64,000 nt of DNA from JBMFVE01 sp049966155 (lineage in GTDB: Bacteria; Bacteroidota; Ignavibacteria; Kryptoniales; JAKASW01), in the NCBI GenBank assembly GCA_049966155.1, contig JBMFVE010000001.1, forward strand, positions 682,001-746,000, read 5' to 3'. Made by a program: the position numbers and the translations under genes. The notes beneath the pieces are model-generated. The model searched no databases. It was not told the origin of the DNA and worked only from the letters and a program-made list of their open reading frames with translations. Below, in pieces: positions 7,515 to 15,395 of the stretch. Numbering within the stretch: the stretch's first letter is position 1; every line of letters begins with the position of its first letter.

Positions 7515-7544
7515 TAGCGACATATTTCTGGCATTATGTCGCTA
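7515..7544. promoter_or_regulatory. Perfect 10-base inverted repeat upstream of hsp20
   Basis: TAGCGACATA, a 10-base gap, then TATGTCGCTA. The arms and gap resemble a heat-shock operator of the CIRCE type in geometry (9-base arms, 9-base gap), although the sequence is different. It lies 26 bases after the SGNH gene and about 130 bases before Hsp20. No T tract follows, so a standard rho-independent terminator is less likely. A TTGACA at 7496-7501 lies just upstream. Confidence 0.4.
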
Positions 7545-7677
7545 ATCTGTCCAAATTTGACGAATCATATGAAATGGGCTGCTCAAATTGCTTAAAATAA
7601 GGGGTTCCCTTAGCGGCACGCCAGTTGAACATTCCACATTGAAAACGAAACAAAAACAAAGAAAGGAGGAATGACCT

Positions 7678-8145
7678 ATGGCAATCGTAAGATGGAAACC
7701 CGAAAGAGAACTTGAAACATGGAGCCCGTTTCGCGATTTAATGAATATTCAGCGTGAAATCGGGCGCGTTTTCGACAGCCTTTTCGGCGATGTCGATGGA
7801 GGGAGGATGGATATGGAGTGGTCTCCCCGGGTGGACGTCCTGGAGAAAAACGACTCTTACATTTTGAGAGCTGAACTCCCGGGCGTAAACAAAAATGATG
7901 TCAAGATTACCCTACGCGACAATATCCTGACAATCAAAGGGGAGAAGAAACAGGAGAAAGAAGAAAAGGATGTCAACTTCCATCGTACTGAGCGAATATA
8001 TGGAAGCTTCGAACGATCCTTCACACTTCCAAGCGGCGTCAAGAACGACAAGATCGACGCCACTTATAAGGATGGTGTGTTGACTATTACTCTGCCGAAG
8101 GTTGAAGAGGCTAAACCGAAAGAAATTGAAGTGAAAGTTTCGTAA
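7678..8145 (+). CDS. Hsp20/alpha-crystallin small heat-shock protein
   Basis: A 155-residue ATP-independent holdase that keeps unfolding proteins soluble for refolding or degradation. The alpha-crystallin domain covers about residues 45-140, with the family motifs W-S-P-R-V-D-V-L-E and A-x-Y-K-D-G-V-L-T-I-T-L-P-K; the C-terminal I-E-V-K-V is the oligomerisation I-x-I/V type tail. A very strong AAGGAGG site precedes ATG 7678. It is followed by a strong hairpin, an unknown helical protein and the Lon protease, a sensible proteostasis neighbourhood. Confidence 0.95.
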   Translation: MAIVRWKPERELETWSPFRDLMNIQREIGRVFDSLFGDVDGGRMDMEWSPRVDVLEKNDSYILRAELPGVNKNDVKITLRDNILTIKGEKKQEKEEKDVNFHRTERIYGSFERSFTLPSGVKNDKIDATYKDGVLTITLPKVEEAKPKEIEVKVS

Positions 8146-8153
8146 GCTATTGT

Positions 8154-8181
8154 GCGTCCCACACTATAATGTGTGGGACGC
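8154..8181 (+). terminator. Strong hairpin after hsp20
   Basis: GCGTCCCACAC and GTGTGGGACGC form a perfect 11-base stem with a six-base loop (TATAAT), starting 9 bases after the hsp20 stop codon. No T tract follows, so it may be an mRNA-stabilising or attenuating hairpin that lowers expression of the downstream genes relative to hsp20. Confidence 0.6.
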
Positions 8182-8208
8182 TACTCCCATTTCGATTGAG
8201 ATTATGTC

Positions 8209-8697
8209 ATGGACACCTGGACACAAAATAGAAAAAGCAAAATGAGTTTTTTTGACTTCTTTTCTGAATCGGCTTTCAAAAAGAGGGAAATTCAAAGGAC
8301 TGTCAAACTTCTGCAGCAGGATTACCTGACAGCTTTGAAAATTTCTTCAAACCTTTCTATGCACGTAAAGTGGATACCATATCCATTTCTACAGGAGAGA
8401 GTGAGAAAAATTTCCGAATCACTGCGCAAGCAATCTGAACTACTTCGAGAACAAATAACTAAACTCGGTGGTGAACTACCACAATTCTCATCAGAGCAAC
8501 CCACCCTGTACGACCACAGACAAAATGTAAAGAAGCTTGTCCAGGAACTCGAGAATTTATCCGAACTCTACGAAACTTATGCTCACCAGAGAAACATTGT
8601 TGAACAGAGCGAAAGCGCACAGGTTTTATCAACCCTCCTGGACAACACAGGGAAGCTAAAAGAAGATTTAACAGATATAGTAATGCGATTGTCATGA
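8209..8697 (+). CDS. Unknown helical protein (possibly ferritin-like fold) upstream of lon
   Basis: A 162-residue, almost entirely helical, charged protein without signal peptide or membrane segment. Two long helix pairs (about residues 25-85 and 100-160) are separated by a short loop, suggesting a four-helix bundle. The segment L-L-R-E-Q-I-T-K-L-G-G-E-L-P resembles the end of helix 2 in ferritin-like proteins, but the ExxH iron ligands are absent (Q replaces H), so iron binding is unlikely. The start could be ATG 8209 or ATG 8242; neither has a clear ribosome site. It ends 11 bases before lon and lies after hsp20. Function is not recognised. Confidence 0.65.
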   Translation: MDTWTQNRKSKMSFFDFFSESAFKKREIQRTVKLLQQDYLTALKISSNLSMHVKWIPYPFLQERVRKISESLRKQSELLREQITKLGGELPQFSSEQPTLYDHRQNVKKLVQELENLSELYETYAHQRNIVEQSESAQVLSTLLDNTGKLKEDLTDIVMRLS

Positions 8698-8708
8698 AAG
8701 GATAAAAA

Positions 8709-11138
8709 ATGAAGAACGAAATTGAGAAAGAGGGTGACCAAATTATTATTGATGACCCCGTTTCAACATATACGCAGGAAATTCTACCCATAATGCCACT
8801 CCGCAACTCAGTATTTTTCCCTCGCCAGATGATGCCACTGTCTGTTGGTAGAAAAAGTACTATCCAGCTTGTCGATGAGGCTTTTCGGGATGATATAGCG
8901 GTTCTAATAGTAGCTCAAAAAGACGCAAATATAGAGTCTCCAAAGCCTGAAGATATTTATCAGTTCGGCACCGTAGCAAGAATACTAAAGGTCTACAATT
9001 TGCCGGATGGCTCAAAGAGTGTTTTTGTCCAGGGACTTTACAGGGCAAAGATTTTCAATTTTGTGCAACAGGAACCCTACCTTAAAGGATTTGTTCAGCG
9101 TATTGACGATGAAACTGATGAGGGAATTGAAATCGATGCCCTTGTTGCAACAATTAAGAACGGCTTTAGAAAAGCTGTTGAACTGGCTCCGGATCTAACT
9201 CCCGAGCATCTGAGCCTCATTCTGAACACGGATGACCCGGGTCAGGTAGCAGATATGGCAATGTGGCTAATAAATATACCTGTAAAAGAAAAGCAAGAAG
9301 TTCTAGAGAGCATTAACATAAAGAAACGTCTTGAAAAGGCAAATCTCTACTTGACCAAACTCGTTCAACGGCTTGAGCTTGGTAACAAAATCCAAAATGA
9401 AGTACAGGATGAGATTAACAAAAGCCAGCGTGATTATTTTTTAAGAGAACAGCTAAAGGCAATCAAGCGCGAACTTGGTGAAGACGATGAATATATAGAG
9501 ATTAGAGAATTCAAGAAGAGACTTGAAGAGGAAACGTATCCTCACGAAGTTGAAGATGCTGTTGAAAGGGAAATAGAAAGGCTTCAGCGGATGCACCCCT
9601 CAAGCGCTGAATATACTGTTTCACGCACTTACGTTGAGTGGCTCCTTGAACTACCATGGAACTCATCGACCCAGGATAATCTCGATATCGGGGAAGCAGA
9701 AAAAATCCTTGAACGGGATCATTATGGACTCGATAAAGTCAAGAAAAGAATTTTAGAATATTTAGCTGTTCGCAAGTTAAAAAATGATATGCGAGGCCCA
9801 ATACTCTGCTTTGTCGGACCGCCGGGAGTGGGTAAAACAAGTCTCGGTAAATCTATAGCAAATGCTTTGAGAAGAAATTTTGTTAGAATGTCTCTCGGGG
9901 GTGTGCACGATGAAGCTGAAATTCGCGGCCACAGGAGAACTTATATTGGTGCTCTACCTGGCAGGATAATTCAGGGAATCAAGAAGGCTGGATCTAATAA
10001 TCCTGTCTTTATGCTTGATGAAGTTGACAAAATTGGTATGGATTTCCGGGGCGACCCCTCGAGTGCATTGCTGGAAGTGCTCGATCCTGAACAAAACTTT
10101 TCGTTTAGTGATCATTACATAGAAATTCCATTTGATCTTTCCAAAGTAATGTTTATTGCAACAGCCAATTTAATTGAACCAATTCCTCCTGCTCTCCGTG
10201 ACAGAATGGAAATAATTGAGATTCCGAGCTACGTAGAAGACGAAAAAATGCAGATTGCAAAAAGATTCCTCGTCCCGAAACAAATCAATGAGCACGGTTT
10301 GAAGGCAGAAAATGTGCAGTTCACAGATGATTCACTTCACTACATAATATCTGGTTATACAAAGGAAGCGGGTGTGAGGAACCTGGAACGAAAAATAGCC
10401 GACATTTGTCGGGGGGTAGCTAAAGAAGTAGTGGAAGGGAATGATAAAAAATTTACAATTGATAGGCAGGCTGTTGTAAAATATCTGGGGAACCAAAAAT
10501 TTTATCCTGAAATTTCAGAACGAATAAACAAACCCGGTATTGCAACAGGACTCGCATGGACACCTGTTGGAGGGGATATTCTCTTCATTGAAGCAACGAA
10601 AATGAAGGGGAAAGGTGGATTGATTTTGACTGGTCAACTTGGTGACGTAATGAAAGAGTCAGCACAGGCAGCAATGAGCTATATTGCATCAAATGCAGAA
10701 GATCTTGGAATCGAACCGGATTTTCGTTCAAAGTATGACATCCACGTCCATGTACCTGCGGGCGCAGTTCCCAAGGATGGACCTTCTGCAGGAGTGACAA
10801 TGCTTACTGCACTTGTTTCACTCCTTACGAACCGGTTGGTTAGAAAGGATCTTGCCATGACGGGCGAGATAACACTGCGAGGAGCGGTGTTGCCAATCGG
10901 CGGCGTCAAGGAAAAAGTTATAGCCGCAGTAAGGGCAGGGATAAAAACCGTAATCCTTCCAGAGAGAAACAAGCTTGATGTTGATGAAGTACCCATTAAT
11001 GTCCGTGAACAGGTGAACTTTAAGTTTGTAAACGAGATGAAAGAAGTCCTTGACTTTGCCCTTATGCCGCCCGATAAAGCAATTGAACCTTTAAGGAGAA
11101 AGCGGATTAAAAAGACACTCAAAAAAACGAAGTCCTAG
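8709..11138 (+). CDS. lon: Lon protease (ATP-dependent, S16)
   Basis: 809 residues, the usual length for LonA. The N-terminal substrate-binding LAN domain begins I-M-P-L-R-N-S-V-F-F-P; a coiled-coil linker covers about residues 215-305. The AAA+ module has Walker A G-P-P-G-V-G-K-T (about 370-377) and Walker B F-M-L-D-E-V-D-K. The proteolytic Ser-Lys dyad is S693 (K-D-G-P-S-A-G) and K736 (G-G-V-K-E-K). It degrades misfolded and regulatory proteins in the cytoplasm. Its closeness to Hsp20 suggests shared stress expression, although a strong hairpin separates the two. Confidence 0.97.
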   Translation: MKNEIEKEGDQIIIDDPVSTYTQEILPIMPLRNSVFFPRQMMPLSVGRKSTIQLVDEAFRDDIAVLIVAQKDANIESPKPEDIYQFGTVARILKVYNLPDGSKSVFVQGLYRAKIFNFVQQEPYLKGFVQRIDDETDEGIEIDALVATIKNGFRKAVELAPDLTPEHLSLILNTDDPGQVADMAMWLINIPVKEKQEVLESINIKKRLEKANLYLTKLVQRLELGNKIQNEVQDEINKSQRDYFLREQLKAIKRELGEDDEYIEIREFKKRLEEETYPHEVEDAVEREIERLQRMHPSSAEYTVSRTYVEWLLELPWNSSTQDNLDIGEAEKILERDHYGLDKVKKRILEYLAVRKLKNDMRGPILCFVGPPGVGKTSLGKSIANALRRNFVRMSLGGVHDEAEIRGHRRTYIGALPGRIIQGIKKAGSNNPVFMLDEVDKIGMDFRGDPSSALLEVLDPEQNFSFSDHYIEIPFDLSKVMFIATANLIEPIPPALRDRMEIIEIPSYVEDEKMQIAKRFLVPKQINEHGLKAENVQFTDDSLHYIISGYTKEAGVRNLERKIADICRGVAKEVVEGNDKKFTIDRQAVVKYLGNQKFYPEISERINKPGIATGLAWTPVGGDILFIEATKMKGKGGLILTGQLGDVMKESAQAAMSYIASNAEDLGIEPDFRSKYDIHVHVPAGAVPKDGPSAGVTMLTALVSLLTNRLVRKDLAMTGEITLRGAVLPIGGVKEKVIAAVRAGIKTVILPERNKLDVDEVPINVREQVNFKFVNEMKEVLDFALMPPDKAIEPLRRKRIKKTLKKTKS

Positions 11139-11258
11139 ACAACAACAAATGAAGATCCTGAAGAAAATAATTGAGGACATCCCAACTCCAATCATTATGG
11201 AATTGAGGTGTTATACGAGACAAAACGGTATTCCTGTCTAAGGGGAAGGTGTGCGAAT

Positions 11259-11900
11259 CTAATAAGATAGAGTGAAGTATTCAGTCCTTTCCCCTGTGTG
11301 TATTCGTATAAGTCCTGCCCGAACCAGATTTACGAGAACTTTAGACGCCCGCCTCTCGCTTATGTTAACTAACTTACAGAACTCTTTTACGGTTATTCGT
11401 TCGTTCTCCTCAAGATACTTAAAAAGTGATCTCTCATTTTCACCAATAGATATGGAAAGTGGCTCACTTTCACTTTGTAAGATCTTAACAACCTCCCTGC
11501 TTGCCAGCACACTCTTGTCGTTAACCCGTATGTAAACCTTTGACCCGCGGTCAATTTTATTCTTGTAATCCTGAAGCCGATGCGGCTTTTTGAGACTCTC
11601 CTCAACAATTGCAACGACGACGTCCTTCCCGCTCAGTTCTATTACCTGAACAATGGGTACTATCTCCGGTTCACAATATTTCCTGGCAGCTTCAAAAATA
11701 AGATCTGTTTCTGATTTCTCGCTTTCAACTCCAACAATTGTACCGTCATCATCAACCCCAAAAAGAATCATCCCACCTTTTGTATTGGCAAAGGCAATAA
11801 GTTCCTTGGCTATTTTTTCAGCGGAACTGAACTGTCGTTTGAATTCTATCCTGAAACTCTCTCCTTCTGAAATTAGGGTTTTCAATTCTATTACATCCAT
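11259..11900 (-). CDS. AlbA_2 (Schlafen-like) domain protein with C-terminal winged helix
   Basis: 213 residues. An AlbA_2/Schlafen AlbA domain occupies about residues 1-125: E-S-F-R-I-E-F-K, then A-N-T-K-G-G-M-I-L-F-G-V-D-D-D-G-T-I-V-G-V. A winged-helix-like end follows at about 150-213 (I-T-V-K-E-F-C-K-L-V-N-I-S-E-R-R-A-S-K-V-L). Family members are nucleic-acid-binding or putative transcription factors, some tied to phage or stress responses; the target here is unknown. The central ATPase-like HATPase_c_4 region of longer relatives is missing. Its start is one base away from the stop codon of mtgA, so it is last in that operon. Confidence 0.8.
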   Translation of the reverse strand: MDVIELKTLISEGESFRIEFKRQFSSAEKIAKELIAFANTKGGMILFGVDDDGTIVGVESEKSETDLIFEAARKYCEPEIVPIVQVIELSGKDVVVAIVEESLKKPHRLQDYKNKIDRGSKVYIRVNDKSVLASREVVKILQSESEPLSISIGENERSLFKYLEENERITVKEFCKLVNISERRASKVLVNLVRAGLIRIHTGERTEYFTLSY

Positions 11901-11901
11901 C

Positions 11902-12588
11902 CTACCAACCTCTCGCCTCCATTCTGGTGATAATTATGCCTGTCCGAAACGCAACAAAGCGGGACCCTGAGTTAGGTGAATGCCTCAGTGGACTTGGTAT
12001 AATTGCAGCAAGACGCGCTGCTTCCATCCGGGTAAGATTGGCAGCAGATTTCTTAAAATATGCCCTGCTTGCCGCCTCAACACCAAATATGCCGCGACCA
12101 AATTCAATATAATTTAAATATAGCTCGAGAATCCTATTTTTTGAGAGATAATGGTCTAACATAAATGCGCAAATAACCTCGTTGACTTTCGTCAGGGGGT
12201 CTCTGCTCGTTGAGAACCACAAGTTTTTTGCAAGCTGCATGGTAATTGTGCTTGATCCACGCACTATTTTACCCGCATCCCAGTTTGCTTTGAGCGACTC
12301 TTTCATCTCATACCAATCCACCCCGTCGTTTTCATAAAAAGTTCCATCTTCGCCAACTATAGCCGCATGTATCATGTAAGGTGAAATCTTAGAAAGTGGA
12401 ACAAATATTTGTTTAACTCTATAGGGTTTACGATCACGTCTTGCTTGCCTTATCCTCTCCCTCATGATTGCTGTTTGTGAAGGATTCTTGGTCCTCAATG
12501 CTGCCACATTCCACGGAAATGGCAGCATTACAATTTCAACTATTAAAAATAACAAAATAAAAAGGAAAAAAAATCTTGACAATTTCAC
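11902..12588 (-). CDS. mtgA: Monofunctional peptidoglycan glycosyltransferase MtgA (GT51)
   Basis: A 228-residue enzyme that polymerises lipid II into glycan strands at the outer face of the inner membrane. One N-terminal membrane helix (about residues 5-24) is followed by a GT51 domain: catalytic-Glu block A-I-V-G-E-D-G-T-F-Y-E-N-D-G, then G-S-S-T-I-T-M-Q-L-A-K-N-L and N-Y-I-E-F-G-R-G-I-F-G-V. The usual ED-x-x-F-x-x-H-x-G motif has Asn in place of His. No transpeptidase domain is present, so it is MtgA-like rather than a class A PBP. It is 18 bases downstream of ruvX. Confidence 0.92.
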   Translation of the reverse strand: MKLSRFFFLFILLFLIVEIVMLPFPWNVAALRTKNPSQTAIMRERIRQARRDRKPYRVKQIFVPLSKISPYMIHAAIVGEDGTFYENDGVDWYEMKESLKANWDAGKIVRGSSTITMQLAKNLWFSTSRDPLTKVNEVICAFMLDHYLSKNRILELYLNYIEFGRGIFGVEAASRAYFKKSAANLTRMEAARLAAIIPSPLRHSPNSGSRFVAFRTGIIITRMEARGW

Positions 12589-12606
12589 CTTTGACTGCCC
12601 TCTGTG

Positions 12607-13041
12607 TCAACTTTCCCTGGGTGAGTCGAGATAGCTTTGCAAAATCAGCTGCGATGCTAACTTATCTATATTTTCCTTGTTTCTACGCTCCTTTTTCCTA
12701 ATACCCAGCTCTATTTGAGTCCTGTGAGCAATGACGCTGGTAAACCTTTCATCCCATTCTATGACATTTATATGAAAAGCGTCTCTTAACCTTTGCGCAA
12801 AGCTCGAGACAGCTTCTGCACTTTTACCAGATTTGCCATTGAGCTTCAGAGGTTTACCAATTACAACTTCTTTCACTGACATTTGCGAAATAATATCTCC
12901 TATTCGTTTTAAAAGAGCACTGTCATTGGGCAGCGTGCTTATACCCTGCGCTATGAGCTGCGTTGGATCACTGACTGCTATGCCTACTCTCTTCGTACCA
13001 TAATCTATTCCGAGAATTCTACCTATTTTATTCGTTTTCAT
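12607..13041 (-). CDS. ruvX: Putative Holliday junction resolvase YqgF / pre-16S rRNA nuclease
   Basis: 144 residues with the RNase H-like fold of YqgF/RuvX. The first acidic motif is G-I-D-Y-G-T-K-R-V-G-I-A-V-S-D, the middle motif I-G-K-P-L-K-L-N-G, and the last W-D-E-R-F-T-S. Family members process the 5' end of pre-16S rRNA and were first proposed as junction resolvases. It overlaps the end of the Rel gene by 14 bases. Confidence 0.92.
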   Translation of the reverse strand: MKTNKIGRILGIDYGTKRVGIAVSDPTQLIAQGISTLPNDSALLKRIGDIISQMSVKEVVIGKPLKLNGKSGKSAEAVSSFAQRLRDAFHINVIEWDERFTSVIAHRTQIELGIRKKERRNKENIDKLASQLILQSYLDSPRES

Positions 13042-15229
13042 TTTGGATTCTGTCTACCTTTGTGACACCCGGGACCTTTTTTATTTTGTCTATCAGTCGT
13101 TCCAAATGCTCTTTGTTTTTCACATAAATAATTACCTGGCCGTCAAAGATTGCATTACGAGCTTCAGCATTCACACTGCGGATGCTGGTATTTTGATAAC
13201 TTGAAATGGCATGCGTGATATCTCCAAGAATTCCAGGTCGATCGGTCCCCGATACTGAAAGACCCGCAACGTATACATTTCCATCAACTCCCGGCCATTC
13301 TGCTTCCACTATTCTGTCTTTGTTGTTTTCTTCCATTCTGCGAATGTTCGGACAGGATTTCCTGTGAATCTTTATTCCCTCTCCTGTTGTGACAAAGCCA
13401 ATTATTTCATCACCCGGAATTGGGTTGCAGCATTTTGCATACGAAACTTTTAAACCCGCATTAGACCCTTGAACCACAATACCCGTCGAAGCTCCTCTGG
13501 CAATCTCCACGAAAGTTTGCGGAGGTTTCGACAAATCACTGGATTCCTTCAAACCCTTTTGAGAAGTCAACCTGCTTATTACATGCTCGGGTTCAATTTC
13601 TTCATCAGCAAGCGCCACAAAAAACTGCTGTGGATTATCAAACTTCAATTCATGTATTAGCTTATTGAATTCGTCCTCTGAGACAACAAGTTTATGTTTC
13701 CTCAGACGCTTTATCCAAATTGCCTCTCCTTCTTCAGCTTTCTTCCTGATCTCTTCGTTGAACCACCTGCGGATGTGAGCTTTTGCCTTGCGAGTTACGA
13801 CAAATTTTTCCCAATCGGGATTTACGTTTTGATTTGATGAGGTAATTATCTCAACCTGATCACCGCTGGAAAGTTTTGTGTTCAGAGGAACAATCTTCCC
13901 GTTTACTTTCGCGCCTATACAATGAGTACCAACTTGCGAATGAATTTCAAACGCAAAATCCACCGGCGTGGCACCTTTGGGAAGTATTAAAAGCTCTCCT
14001 TTTGGAGTGAAAACATAAATTTCGTCCTGGTATAAGTCGAGCTTAAAACTTTCGAGAAAATTCGAAGCTGATTCAGCTTGTTCTAAAACAGCAGGTGGCT
14101 GTTCTAATATTTCCCTAACCCATGCAATCCATTCTTCAAGCTGCCTGTCTGTTACGTTGATATTTTCCTTGTACTTCCAGTGAGCAGCAACCCCTTTTTC
14201 CGCTACCTCATCCATTTTTCTGGTCCTTATCTGGACTTCAACCATTTTCCCTTCGGGTCCAACAACGGTCGTATGAATGGACTGGTATCCATTTTGCTTT
14301 GGGACAGAGATGTAATCCTTAAAACGTTCGGGCACCGGCGTATAAATCTCTGAGACAATGCCGTATACCGAGAAGCACTCGTTTTTGTCCTCGGTATCGA
14401 GAATTATCCGAACTGCCAGCAGATCATATATCTCCTCAATTGGCTTTCCTCTTTTCACCATCTTGTTGTAAATGCTGTATATGTGCTTCGGTCTGCCGGT
14501 TATTTCAAATTTAAAGTTTTCTCTTTCAAGTCTCTCTTTAATAGGAAGAATAAAACGCCTGACATAAGCTTCTCTTTCGCGCCTCTTGGCATTTAACTTT
14601 CTTGAAACATACTCGTACTCATTCGGGTTTAAATATTTGAACGCCAAATCTTCAAACTCCCATTTAACCTTTGCCAGACCAAACCTGTGAGCGAGCGGTG
14701 CATAAATTTCGAGTGTCTCCTTTGCAATCCTCTGCTGCTTTTCTGGTGGCAAGAATCCAAGAGTGCGCATGTTGTGTAAACGGTCGGCGAACTTAACCAG
14801 GATGACTCGCACATCTTTGGCCAATGAAAGAAGCATCTTACGATAGTTCTCTGCCCGGGTGACTTCATGGCTTTCTACTACACCTGATATCTTTGTAACC
14901 CCATCCACAATATTGGCAATAGTATCCCCAAACTCCCTTCGAATGGTATCAATATCATAACCCGTATCCTCAGCTACGTCATGCAGCAACGCGGCGGCGA
15001 CAGAGACATCGTCAACTGGAATTTCTTTTACTAAAATCAGAGCAACCTCGAACGGGTGTGAAAAAAATGGCTCTCCAGACGCACGCGGTTTACCTTTTAC
15101 ATGCGCGTTCCAGCTGAATTCAAATGCCCTTCGGATGAGGTTTTCATCGAAATTGTACAAATTCTCCCGGCATATCTCGATAAGACGGTTTAATTCCTCA
15201 ACACTTCGTACATCGGACAAATAAGACAT
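13028..15229 (-). CDS. Bifunctional (p)ppGpp synthetase/hydrolase, RelA/SpoT (Rel) family
   Basis: About 733 residues, a full-length Rel. N-terminal HD hydrolase domain (H-P-F-E-V-A; A-L-L-H-D-V-A-E-D-T near residue 85), synthetase domain (E-E-I-Y-D-L-L-A-V-R-I-I-L-D and Y-Q-S-I-H-T), TGS domain (Y-V-F-T-P-K-G-E-L at about 415) and a C-terminal ACT domain (from about 665). The synthetase loop has R-F-K-D, the RxKD signature of bifunctional enzymes rather than the ExDD of synthetase-only RelA. It makes and degrades the stringent-response alarmone. The frame extends to GTG 15238, but AGGTGA at 15240-15235 places the likely start at ATG 15229. Confidence 0.95.
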   Translation of the reverse strand: MSYLSDVRSVEELNRLIEICRENLYNFDENLIRRAFEFSWNAHVKGKPRASGEPFFSHPFEVALILVKEIPVDDVSVAAALLHDVAEDTGYDIDTIRREFGDTIANIVDGVTKISGVVESHEVTRAENYRKMLLSLAKDVRVILVKFADRLHNMRTLGFLPPEKQQRIAKETLEIYAPLAHRFGLAKVKWEFEDLAFKYLNPNEYEYVSRKLNAKRREREAYVRRFILPIKERLERENFKFEITGRPKHIYSIYNKMVKRGKPIEEIYDLLAVRIILDTEDKNECFSVYGIVSEIYTPVPERFKDYISVPKQNGYQSIHTTVVGPEGKMVEVQIRTRKMDEVAEKGVAAHWKYKENINVTDRQLEEWIAWVREILEQPPAVLEQAESASNFLESFKLDLYQDEIYVFTPKGELLILPKGATPVDFAFEIHSQVGTHCIGAKVNGKIVPLNTKLSSGDQVEIITSSNQNVNPDWEKFVVTRKAKAHIRRWFNEEIRKKAEEGEAIWIKRLRKHKLVVSEDEFNKLIHELKFDNPQQFFVALADEEIEPEHVISRLTSQKGLKESSDLSKPPQTFVEIARGASTGIVVQGSNAGLKVSYAKCCNPIPGDEIIGFVTTGEGIKIHRKSCPNIRRMEENNKDRIVEAEWPGVDGNVYVAGLSVSGTDRPGILGDITHAISSYQNTSIRSVNAEARNAIFDGQVIIYVKNKEHLERLIDKIKKVPGVTKVDRIQNENE

Positions 15230-15395
15230 CCTGATCACCTGCTAATTCTCAATATCTAAACATCTAATCATATTCTTCAGTTCTTTAATAATTTAGCTGA
15301 CAGTAAGAAAACTCCAAATCTGATTAATATAAGCTGCAATCACAATCCCTTCAGTTTCGAAAAAGTCAGGTAAATCCCTTTGAAACATCCTGTCA

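Noticed and set aside
7515..7544. CIRCE operator
   Set aside because: Geometry is similar but the arms TAGCGACATA do not match TTAGCACTC; it is listed only as an uncharacterised repeat.
8165..8170. TATAAT as a -10 box after hsp20
   Set aside because: It is the loop of a perfect hairpin, and no -35 match precedes it at the right spacing.
11139..11258. Terminator between lon and the AlbA_2 gene
   Set aside because: Only short, imperfect inverted repeats (AGACA/TGTCT) were seen; no convincing stem or T tract.
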